Assembly (NCBI RefSeq): GCF_003144115.1
Contig: NW_020312013.1
Coordinates: 62,001 to 126,000, forward strand
Length of the DNA stretch: 64,000 bases
Reading direction: 5' to 3'
Origin: Tilletiopsis washingtonensis
Taxonomy: Eukaryota > Basidiomycota > Exobasidiomycetes > Entylomatales
The translations under genes were made by a program, and so were the position numbers. Shown here one piece after another: positions 54,938 to 64,000 of this stretch. The notes under the pieces were generated by a model. That model was not told where the DNA came from. It searched no databases and saw only the letters and a list, made by a program, of their open reading frames with translations. The first letter of the stretch is position 1. Each line of letters starts with the position of its first letter.

Positions 54938-57900
54938 GGTGGAGTGTGTGTGGAGGGTGCGGAACGGTTGCAGAGAAGTGCAGGCCGGACGGAGAGTATC
55001 GTCGGGCGGCGAGAGGGGTCTGAGAGGATCTGAAATGTGCGAAGAGGAACGCAGGAGGAGGGAGAGCCCGGCAGGTGTTATCGGATCATCGGCCACGCCC
55101 TGCTGAGATCGAGAGGTGCAAGGCCGTGGCGGCAGCGGGTACGGAAATGCGGCTCGGAGATGCCGACAGTCGCTTGCCTTGACGCTCCTGGAGCGGCAGA
55201 GCAACGGGGTGTGCGAGGCAGAAGCTGCTGATTGCCGGCGCACGAGAGTGCGGCGAGGCGGAGCGGTGCACGCGGGCCCGGACGGCGCTCACAGCAGCGC
55301 GAGCAAGTGCAAGCGCAGCGGCTCGGCGCGGCCCAGAGAGGCGTGGGCAGCGGCGGAGCGCGCAGCGAGCGGCGAGCTGGAGGCTCGAGGCGCTGCGAGG
55401 AAAGGCGCGCGTAGAGGAGGGGCAGGGCGAGGCGGACGGACGACAGGAGACGGCGTGGCGCTGGCAGGTGGTGGAGAGGAGGAGAGCAGGGTGTGTGGCG
55501 CAACATGGCTCACGCAGGCATGGCCCATGGCAGGTGCGGGTAATAAGGTGTGAGCCAGCTGCGGCTGCGGGCGGGCGGCGGGCACGGGCGCGGGAGTGGA
55601 AGCTGAGCGGCGGGCACGGCGCCTGCCATCGGGCCTATCCCTCCATGCGGCGCTGCGTGTGCGGTGCCTGCCGCCTGCTGAGCAGCTGATGCTGCGCTGA
55701 CGTGCGGTGCGGCGGCCGGACGAAGCAGCACATGCAGCGCTCACAGCCGAGCAGCACCCCCTTCTCTCCCGCGCTGCCCCGTAGCCCGGTCTCACGTTGC
55801 CGCAGGGCAGTTGCCTCGCCAGCAAGTGCCCGCCACGCATGCAGGCACACGGCGCATGCAGCGACGGGCGGCGGCGAGGGCAGCGTCGGAGGCCTCGACG
55901 GCGGGCGAGGCGAGGCGAGGCAGCCGCCAGATGTGCCATGCACCTCCTCTCATGCATCAGCCGGCGCTGTCTCCCAAGCTGAGCGGCGGCGTGCTGCGTC
56001 TGCGTGCTGCACAGCGGCCGCTCTGGCGCTGCGAGCAAGCTTTGCTCGCCACGCCGCGCGCCGAGCAGCTGCGGTGTCATCGGGTCCGCGGCGCGCCCGA
56101 GCCGCGGGCGGCCCCGATGCCTTCCAGCGCAACGCACGGCTGCTGCTGACGGCCGCTGCATGCGACGCTGCGGCGTGCCTGCGCCCCGGCTGCCGTACCG
56201 ACGCCGCAGCAAGCGGCAGCTGCCTCCGCGCTTGCGCAGCAACGCGCGCAAGGGCGGCCCGGCGATGCGGACGGCGGACGGTTGCGGGTGCGGGAGGCGG
56301 CCTCGGCGGCAAGGCGCTGCCCGCGCGAGTCTCAGGCGGCGCTGCCAGGGACGCAAACGAGGGTGCCGAGCTGCTCTGCTCGCCGCGTGCCATCGCACCT
56401 CGACTCCGCAGCAACACGAATCATCTGCGCGCATCCGCACCCGCTGCTCGCCAGTTGATTCGGACCCAGCGGCTCCCGAGGTGCCGGCTGCGTGGGTCGC
56501 GCCGGGCAAGCACTCGACTGGCGCTTGCTTGCCCCCGCCGGAAGGACAGGTGCGGCGCGCGGGATGCGGCACGGCGCGCGGGCGCGGGCTGCATCTTGCT
56601 GCCGAGGCGCACCGGGTCGCCGCGAAATGCGCAGCGGTGCGTGCTGGCGCTGCGGCCTGGCAGGCATGCCGAGCCTCTGCTGCTCCGCACGGCGCACGGC
56701 GAGCAGCTGCGTCACCCTGAGACGGCCCGGCGCGCAGCAGCGGCGGTGCTCAGAGCGTCGCAGGCGCTGATCTGCCCGATGGCGCGTCGCAGGCGGCCGT
56801 GTGCTGGGCCTGCGCGGCTGCACCTGAGCGCGCGCCGCCGCGCGACGCATGACGCCGAGCCCGCCGCGCACGCCGTGGGCGCTCCTACGGTGGTGCCATG
56901 CCGGCGGGACGTGTGCCTGTGCACCTTGTCGGCCCAACCTCCGCACCCGTCCGTCGTGCGCCCGAGCCCGAGCAGCTCCTTCCCGCGCGCAGGCCGTGTC
57001 GTCACCTGCGCGCCTTCGACGCACGCGCGCAGGACGAGAGCGGCACTCGCAGGTTGGCCCGGCCGGCACTTTCTGGCGCCCGGACATGTGCCTCGAGCGC
57101 GGCGTGCGCGATGCAGGCGCGGCCCATCTGCGGTGGCACTTCTCTCTGACTCGGCTGCGGAGTTGCTAGCGTGCGAGAGGCGCACATGAGGCATGGGGGC
57201 GTGCCGTCGGGCGCGAGTGCAAGGAGCAGGGCACCAGCGGCAGGCGTGGTGCTCTGAGGAGGGACGCCTGGCGTGATTCGGGCACGGCGCAGTGCACTCT
57301 GCGGGCTGCGAGGAAGACGAAGAGGACGAGCACGGCGACGGACGAAGCTTCCGCGCCCAGCATCACTCTCGCCAGCAGCAAGGCACCTGACAGGTGTCCC
57401 GCACCCGATGAGCGTGCGCGTGCGCCTGGGGGCTGGCGGCTGCTGCCTCCTGCGATGCTGGGTGCATCTGCCCTGCCCAGCGGCGGCGGGCTATCGCCTC
57501 GTTCCCAGCACAGGCTCGCCGGGAGCATGGCAGCTCATGCGCTGCCGAGCGGAGTCCGTGCGGCGCAGACGCAGGCACATGCCACCGCTGCGGCGGAGTC
57601 CGCGCGTGCGCTTCGGGTCGCAGGCTCGCGGTGCAACGGCGCCGAGCAAGCTTTCCGCCGTGCAGACGGCATACGGGCAGGCGAGATGTGCGCTGCAGAA
57701 CAGAGCAGCCAGGCGCAGATGCGCCGGGCGGGCATGCAGCCAGTCAACATCGCCCATGCGGGCGCCCGGTAGATTCGGAGTCCGCCGTGGGCAGTGCCTT
57801 GCTGCTGCCAGCCGCGCTCCGGTGCCGCACGCAGCGGCGAGACGGCAGCATCCGTCGCGGCCGGCGCTGTCGCAGGCCGAACTTGCTCGGACGCAGCGCA

Positions 57901-60900
57901 CACAAGCGAGGAGGCGCGCTTGAGGCTGCGGTTGGAACGGCGCCCAAACAGCCAGGGTGCGCGGCTCAGCAGCGAGCGAGGCACGCGGCCGCAGAGGCCT
58001 CACGCTGCAGCTGGCCTGCCGATGCGGCGCGTGGTATGTAGCCGACGGCAAACAAAGGAGCGGCGTAGCGTGGGCGCGCCCATGGACACGCGCTCACGAG
58101 CCTCCCTCCGAGCGGCACATGTCGCTGCGACGCGCCTGCATCGGGGCGCGGGACGAGCCGGATGGCGGCTCTGCGCACCTCCTTCCTCGCCGCGTAGCGT
58201 GGTGCGTCACCTGCACGCTGATGCACTCCTCTGTCCTTTCCTTAGGCTCGCTCGCTCGCGCCGGAGGGCCGCAGGAAAAGAAACGCAGCTAGGCGCGGGC
58301 GCATGTGTAGCGCGTGCACCGCCGCACGCTTCGATCCCATCGGACGTGCGGCGGCTGTTGATGCAGGGCAGCACGATTGGACGCACAGCCGCCGCTGGGC
58401 TCTTCGGCGGCGCAGGCGGAGTGTGGCGGCAGCACGCCAGAGGATGCAGCCGCCAGCATGCGGCACCCAGCATCAGAGCCAGGTGCAGCGTCGAGCACCT
58501 GCGCTCTGGTGATCCTGCCCTTCGTGCTCCTTCGCTGCATCCGCACCTGCATGCCGCACCACTGCGGCGCGGACCTTACCACTTTGGCGGCGCGCGTCCC
58601 GACGGATGCTGACCCAGCCGCAGCGCTCATGCTCGCACCCACGCCTCTCCCGACGATGTTCTGTGGCAGCTGCACCCTCCGAGTTTTAGTCCTTGCTCCT
58701 TGCTCATCGACGGCACTGTCTGCTGCCCAGCGCTGGCCGTGGGCCCTGCGAGCGGAGGCATCGAGGGCATTCCCGCGGCACACGGGCGTCGCGCCGCGCC
58801 GCGCGGCGAGCAAGCCGTCGGGCGCCAGGGTGCAGCTGACATGCTGCCGAGCAGCTCGTGGCGCTGCAGCTGCCGGCGATGATCGCGCCTTGCTGGCCTT
58901 GCAGCTGCACCTGCAGCGGCTGCGGGCCCGATGGAACTCCTGCCTTCCCACGCCAGCGCCGTGCTCGCCGCAGGTGCGGTGCCGCGCCCGGAATGCATCC
59001 TGCGCTGCAGCTTCGCCAGCGGCAGTGGCAGCGTGTGACAGGCAGCAGTGAAGGGTGCAGGCCAGGCAGCGTCAGCGACGCATGACTCGGGAAGCACAGC
59101 CCACGCCAAATAAGCAGCACGCAGAACGCCCAGCCCCAGGACGCCTTCGCCGCCGCCGTGCGGCCACGCGCGCGCTCTGCTGCAGCGCCATCCTCGGGCC
59201 GAGGAGATGCCGCGCCTGGCCCTTCGCGCCGCAGCCGCAGCGCTCCGATCCGATGCGCATGCTATGCTCCGCCTTGCGGTCACGATGTTCTGTCCTTCGT
59301 GCGGAAGAGGCGGATGCCAGGGTGCAGCAAGCGACGCGGCCTCGGCCTTGCGCTGCGGCCGCAAGGAGAAGGCGTGTCGGAGGGACGAAGGCTCCGCTTG
59401 TCCCCTCGCTCGCCAGCGCGCAGGTTTTCATTTTCCACGTCGACGTCTCGCATCAGTCGGAGTCGTCAGATTCCCAGCTGCGCGTGGTGGCGGCAGCGTC
59501 GGCTGCGCTCCTGCACCCCTGGCATGCCCGCCTCGCTCGTCTCCTCGCGCGGCCAAGTCGTCTCGTCCAGATGCGCCTGCGGAGGCACCTGACGACGCAG
59601 CATGTGGGACAGCATCCCGTGCACATCACCACCATCGCCTTGCGCCGTGTGCTTGGCCTAGCGGGCCCGGCAAAACGGAGCCGCGCTTGTGCTGCGACCT
59701 GCACCTGGACGCCGGCATGCGGGCCAGCAGAGGAGCATCACCGTGCCGTCGAGAGGCCACTGCGGTGCCGTCGCTTTGCACTTCTGCGCGGCTCGCACTT
59801 TTGCCTGGTGTGTGGAGCGTCCGCGGGAGCGCATCGCGAATTTGCAACCGCAGTGCAGTGGAGTAGCCTAGCGTGGGCGAGATGCCCGGATCGCCTGCAT
59901 CCGGTTCCGACGGAACAGCACCACGGGTGGCTACGCGTGTCCCCTCGCTCGTGTTCTAGTGGATTTCGCACGGTGCTGTGCCTTGGCGTGCAGCCCGGCA
60001 TCATGCGTCCCGCCGGCCGCACGGACGTGAGGCTGGCCCTTGCGGCGACGCTCCCGCTCCGAAGTCCATTCGCACGCGTGCCATGCGGTGCGCAGATGCA
60101 CTTTAGATGCAGGAGAGGAGACGGCAGGCGAGGCAGGAGACACCCTGTTCCCTGCATGCTGGGTGCTGTATGTCGTGCTCTGGGGCTGGTGCTGTGCTGC
60201 GCGCATGCCACACTCAGACTCCGGGCTCGAGCAGCAAGCGCCGTTCCGAGCTCCGGTCGGGGCATCTCGTGCGAGAGCCTCCGCCGTTTGTCCCTCATTC
60301 CCGAGCTCACTGTCCGACCGCACCTTGCTTTGGCCGTGCTTCTTCCGTCCAGTTTCGCCGCTGCACAGACACGTCGCCGGGGCGAGATGGCCGAGCGCCC
60401 GGTCCCGAACAAGCCTCGGCCAGAGATCTCGCTTGATGTGAGTGCCTTGCTGGCACGCGCGACGAGGAGAGGCCTCGGCGTCTTCATCTGCAAGGCTTGG
60501 GCCGCGGCGTGCGACTCGGCTTGCCGTGCGTCGGCATCGGCGCCGCTCGAGGTCTTGGCTCGAGGGCGGGCCCCTTGCTTGCCTGCGCACCCCGCGTCCA
60601 GGTTCGCGCTTTTCTCAACCGCTGGGCTCCAAGTCGGAGCTGCGTGTGCTCGATCGCACCGACTCGGTGGGGCTGCGATGCGAATCATGGCCGCTCATCA
60701 ATCCTTCAGCGACGAGCGAACACCTCGGCGTGGCCTGGCTGTGAGGATTGCGTGCTTCGCGCTGCCGCAGCGGACAATCAAAGGCAGCGTGTGCCTCGTG
60801 CACCAGGTTGGCTTGACGAGACGCAGGCACAGGCAGGTCGAGCTGAGTGCCAAGTGGCGAGTTCGCTGGAGCAAGTCGGTGTCCCGGTACAGACCGACGC

Positions 60901-61706
60901 CGAGGCCGCAAGGTACAGCCTCCAGCTCGCCGCCGCGGAAAGCCGACAGCTGAGTCTTACTGCGCGCTCGGATCAACGAAGCCGTGCGGGCCTCGCATAG
61001 ATACTCCGTTGCGCCGTCCTTTTGATCGCAGAGGACCCGATCGGCCGTCGCACACCGCCATGCATCGCGAACTCATGACAGTCTCGCCGATGCAAGACGG
61101 GCCGCCAGGCGCATGCGGTCTGCCCTGCGCTCTGCCTTGCGTGCAGCGTGCAGGTGGTTATGCCGATCGCTCCGGGACGGGCCTTGCTCAGCAAGGTTTG
61201 TGCTGTGTGCCGCGCGAGGAAAGATCTCCAGGCCAAATTCCGACAAGGCGAAGAGGATGTTGCGGGCAGCGAGGGACAAGCGGGATTGTCCGTCTTCCTG
61301 TGCTGCCACGTGGGCCCGATGAGGCTCGGAAGCCGACGTTGAGGGTGGTGACCGAATGTACTCGTGCTCGACGTCGATGGAGAATGGTGCTCCTTGCCAG
61401 GTGGGTAAGCGTGGCGGACCCTCAAGGGTGACGTACATCACCATACCGAGTGGAGGACGCTCACTCATCGATTGTGACCGCTTGCGTAGCCTGAAGAAAG
61501 GAGATGAGCGATGGAAGCTGAGCGGTACGCTCGCGAGTCCTCCTCGTCTCGGCTCGGCAAGGCTCATGCCACGCGTGCGTACTTCTCTTCATCAGACAGC
61601 AAGAGACTCGTCGATCAGTCCGAACAGCCGGACTTCGTCCAGCAGCGAGCTCACTGGGTCAGAGACGCGGCACGGGTATAGATTGAGCATGAGCAAGAAC
61701 GCGGCA
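54938..61706. other. 6.8 kb gene-poor interval upstream of the transcription factor
   Basis: No gene is supported except perhaps one weak open frame at 61073-61567. The 600 bp next to 54938 are purine-rich on + (pyrimidine-rich for the regulator), a likely promoter and 5' leader. 55560-61000 is GC-rich, rich in GCA/TGC words, with long open frames in all six frames whose translations are Cys/Arg/Ala/His-rich and domainless. One of them, 59055-60953 (632 codons), was inspected and set aside. I saw no tandem array, transposon end, tRNA box or AT-rich centromere-like core. It could be a long regulatory region, host an untranslated transcript, or hold genes I cannot see. Confidence 0.45.
61073..61567 (-). 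CDS. Weak candidate small gene, 164 codons
   Basis: Unrecognised. Unlike the chance frames around it, the translation has no cysteine and a balanced composition with protein-like stretches: LGMVMYVTLEGPPRLPTWQG, APFSIDVEHEYIRS, LSLAARNILFALSEFGLEIF. The end is Arg/Ala-rich. There is no domain, signal peptide or membrane helix. It lies 140 bp downstream of the small Cys-rich gene on the same strand, so it could also be untranslated 3' sequence of that gene. Codon use is less GC3-biased than in neighbouring genes, which argues against it. Confidence 0.25.
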   Translation of the reverse strand: MSLAEPRRGGLASVPLSFHRSSPFFRLRKRSQSMSERPPLGMVMYVTLEGPPRLPTWQGAPFSIDVEHEYIRSPPSTSASEPHRAHVAAQEDGQSRLSLAARNILFALSEFGLEIFPRAAHSTNLAEQGPSRSDRHNHLHAARKAERRADRMRLAARLASARLS

Positions 61707-62252
61707 TCAACGAGCAGCAGCCACGCCGTCACCGACAGGCTGAGTGACTGGCGTTGGCGCAGTGGGCACCTCGATCGGCGGCGGCGCCTCAGCCGAACAG
61801 GGCACGACCATAGGCTCCTGCGCCTTGTACGCCGGCGGAGCGGCGTCGCCGCCCGCGGCGCCCGCGAGGCCCTCCTTGGGGCGCCGCGCCGCCTCCTGGT
61901 CCTCGCGCACGTACTCGCCCTCGTCCCAGCCGCACTTGCAGCGGCAGCAGTTGTCGCAGCACGACGATTCGGCGCCGTAGCGCTCTGCATACGGCCGCAG
62001 CATGTGAGCCAGGCGCAGAGGTGAAGAAATGAGCTCGCGGTCGCGCAGCCAAGCCGGCGGCTCGTGTGCGCCAGCTACGGAGACACGCCGACTGCCAATG
62101 CACCGACTGTCACTCACGAAGGCCGCACCAGTACCCGAGCGCGCCGACGATGGAGGCGCACTGCGGCCGCTGTCAGCCAGGAGCGCCGAAGCAGCGCCGC
62201 TCAGGCCTCAACTCACGCAGCCGCCGCCCGCAGCAGCGCCGTATTCAGCCAT
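61707..62252 (-). CDS. Small Cys-rich protein with PPAY motif, function unknown
   Basis: Three exons (62252-62217, 62169-62118, 61984-61707) join exactly in phase to 121 residues. Both introns have GTGAGT donors and CAG acceptors, which is why I accept the gene although no single exon stands out. The N-terminus is MAEYGAAAGGGCRPQCASIV, then GALGYWCGLQ, then a cysteine cluster ESSCCDNCCRCKCGWDEGEY with vicinal pairs. A charged stretch VREDQEAARRPKEG follows, and then DAAPPAYKAQEPMVV with a PPxY motif. The tail is Pro/Thr/Val-rich. No true signal peptide. The cysteines could be palmitoylated or bind metal, and PPxY is a known ligand of Rsp5/Nedd4 WW domains. So a membrane-anchored ubiquitin-ligase adaptor is conceivable, but this is inference. 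Confidence 0.65.
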
Positions 62253-63599
62253 GGTGCAGGCGAAGAAGCAGAGGAGGCAGCAGAGGAGAGACGCGCAGAG
62301 GCGTCGAGACAGGCAGAGGTGGTGCTTAGTGGTGCTCCAGTGTAGAGGTGGCGCGCGAGGGGCCTTGACGCCAAGCGAGGTGATGGTGGTGAGGAAGAGA
62401 GCGGCCCCACGTTGCGTTGCCGTCAGGAGGCGGTGCGCACGGACGACGCGAGCCGGCGCGCGCTAAATTTGGCACTTCATGCGGTCCAGCAAAGGGTGCA
62501 CCGCCACAGCGCTCGACCATCCGTATGGCTCGCGCACAGCCGGCTCGCAACAGCCACCTCGCAGAGTGCAGAGGCGCATCCATCGACGCTGATCTGTGCC
62601 ACTCGGGACCGCAGAGTGGGGTGAAGTAGGGCACCCGATTTCGCAGCCTGGCTCTGGCCTCGTGAGAGACAGAGGCGCTGGCCAGCGCCGCAAGCACGCG
62701 CCGCGCCAGCAGCAGGGCATCCAGGCACCGTCTCTCTCGACATCGATGCCGAGTAAGGCAAGGGTGAGCGGCAGCAATGCCATAAGGAAGAGCAGCGAGA
62801 ACAGCAGAAGATTTCGAGACCATGCCGGACTCGCGAAGCTGGGCCAAGCTCATGCATCGGGCGCCTCGATGCCTCTCAAGCGTCAGAGGGCAGAATGCAC
62901 CGGTGATGGCGTGGAGGCGGAGGCGACGCGCGTCGCGTGCGAGGGGCTGCTGCGCCCAGCTGGGCGGCGCTGCGGCGCTGAGCCACACACAGCTGCCGGT
63001 CGGGTCAGCACGCAGCTTCGAGGCGCGCCATGCGCTCGTCGTCCGCAAGAGAGGGGCAGCGAGGAGGCAGCGAGCGTGGGACTGCTCCGCGGCGGCGCCC
63101 CGCTTGCGGCCGCAAGCGAAAGCCGCGGCACTCACTCGCTGCGCGTCGCGCGTGTGGCGCGATCTCGCCGCGTGTGCGTCATCGGCGTGCGCCGTTTTGC
63201 TGCTGACCTCGCGGCCGCCAAGCGCAGCGGGCAGTGTCAGTCCGCGCCGGAGCGCTGCGCCGGACGTGTCCGCGGCCGCGGAAGTTGCACGCTGACATGA
63301 AAGATGAGGATGCGAGCTGGTCCCTGATGGGCTTCGGCTGCCGCCTGCGAGAGGGTTGTGGCCGAGTGAGGTGGCTGAGGGGGTGAGGCAAGCGGCGCGC
63401 GTGTTGGCGCCTCCACCACGCGGCGGCCGAGCGGCCAGAGAGCGTCAAAAGCGGCGTGCTCCGCGACGCCGCGCTTCCTCCTTGTCTCCTCGATACCCTC
63501 TCGTCGGCGCTCCTCGCTCTCTCGCCGCGCAGCGCACCCCCGCCGCCGCATAGCTCCTCAAATCCACACCTTCGAGCCCGCCGGCTGCTGCTGCCCGCC
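62253..63599. promoter_or_regulatory. Divergent 1.35 kb region, Cys-rich gene / DUF1295 gene
   Basis: No supported gene. The last 120 bp before 63600 form a pyrimidine-rich leader (cttcctccttgtctcctcgata). The rest is GC-rich and open in several frames without codon signal. Confidence 0.4.
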
Positions 63600-64000
63600 A
63601 TGTTCCACGCGGTCCTCGACCCGTACTATCTCGCCATCACGGCGCTCGTGACGATCGGCTGGCAGGCGGCCGGCTTTGCGATTGCCTTTGGCCTGCAGAT
63701 CGACACCATCACCGACTTCTGGAGCGCCACCAACTTCGGCTTCCTCGCGCTCCTCACGCTCAACCTCGGCGCCGCGTACGAGGCGCGCAACATCGTCGCC
63801 ACGATCTTTGTGCTGCTGTGGGCCGTGCGCCTCGGCGGCTGGCAGCTCTTCCGCCTGCTGCAGAGTGAGTGTCTGCGACCTGTGGCCATACAATGGCGGC
63901 ATTGCTCACCATGGCACTCGCAGTGGGATCGGACACGCGCTTCGATGAGATGCGCTCCAAGCCGCTTTCCTTTGCGCAGTTCTGGGCTGCGCAGGCGCTC
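63600..64000 (+). CDS. DUF1295 / steroid 5-alpha-reductase-like membrane protein, 5' part (runs off right edge)
   Basis: Polytopic ER-type membrane protein of the DUF1295 family, related in fold to 3-oxo-5-alpha-steroid 4-dehydrogenases and isoprenylcysteine methyltransferases. Exon 1 is 63600-63864 and exon 2 starts at 63924 and is cut by the window end. Visible: MFHAVLDPYYLAITALVTIG, WQAAGFAIAFGLQIDTITDF, NFGFLALLTLNLGAAY, RNIVATIFVLLWAVRLGGWQ, then GSDTRFDEMRSKPLSFAQFW. The last stretch, D-x-R-F-D-E-x-R-x-K-P, is typical of DUF1295. The catalytic C-terminal part is outside the window. The substrate is unknown for most members. Confidence 0.88.
   Translation, partial: MFHAVLDPYYLAITALVTIGWQAAGFAIAFGLQIDTITDFWSATNFGFLALLTLNLGAAYEARNIVATIFVLLWAVRLGGWQLFRLLQSECLRPVAIQWRHCSPWHSQWDRTRASMRCAPSRFPLRSSGLRRR

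Noticed and set aside
59055-60953. A 632-codon open frame on the + strand in the gene-poor stretch.
   Set aside because: Its translation is Arg/Cys/Ala/His-rich without domain or codon bias, and equally long frames overlap it on the other strand. In DNA this GC-rich, stop-free runs are expected by chance.
54938-61706. Centromere or transposon-rich block as an explanation of the gene-poor stretch.
   Set aside because: No AT-rich core, no terminal repeats, no transposase or reverse transcriptase motifs and no tandem array could be seen.

Overview
The window is fungal nuclear DNA, very GC-rich, with 23 protein-coding genes that I can support. Two run off the ends. Almost all carry short introns of about 50-60 nt with GTGAGT or GTGCGT donors, a CTGAC-like branch site 10-15 nt before the acceptor, and GCAG-type acceptors. 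Gene content (fungal Zn2Cys6 regulator, cytoplasmic dynein intermediate chain, ATP4, COQ10, CWF19) plus intron density and GC point to a basidiomycete. Ustilaginomycotina is my guess but is not proven by what I can see.

Layout. Positions 1-9659 hold DBP9 (partial), ATP4, a short AHA1-type Hsp90 co-chaperone, UBA1 and a secreted repeat protein. A 2.9 kb gap follows (9660-12551). Positions 12552-34764 are compact: a mitochondrial PPR-like protein, THR1, dynein intermediate chain, RVB2, an F-box-like Cys-rich protein, a medium-chain reductase, a bifunctional pseudouridine catabolic enzyme, COQ10, SEC13 and MRPL10. Positions 34765-50783 hold a 1443-residue acidic protein, CWF19, a PLP aminotransferase, a disordered protein and a multi-pass membrane protein. 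Positions 50784-64000 are gene-poor: a Zn2Cys6/PAS transcription factor, a 6.8 kb interval before its start, a small Cys-rich PPAY protein, and the first exons of a DUF1295-type membrane enzyme.

Strands alternate strikingly, giving many head-to-head pairs (DBP9/ATP4, AHA1/UBA1, PPR/THR1, dynein IC/RVB2, F-box/reductase, pseudouridine enzyme/COQ10, MRPL10/acidic protein, aminotransferase/disordered protein). Some share promoters of only 200-240 bp. The genes are mostly unrelated housekeeping functions, not a cluster or mobile element. I saw no transposon, virus-like element, tRNA, rRNA or CRISPR.

The most unusual signal is in the aminotransferase gene. Two near-identical introns of 53 and 55 nt flank a 7-nt microexon, which looks like a recent intron duplication. 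Other points worth a look are the secreted protein with repeated Cys-bounded GTPNDGxYRPG units and dibasic sites, the AHA1-type protein without its C-terminal domain, the duplicated light-chain motif in the dynein intermediate chain, and the small Cys-rich gene hidden in otherwise empty sequence.
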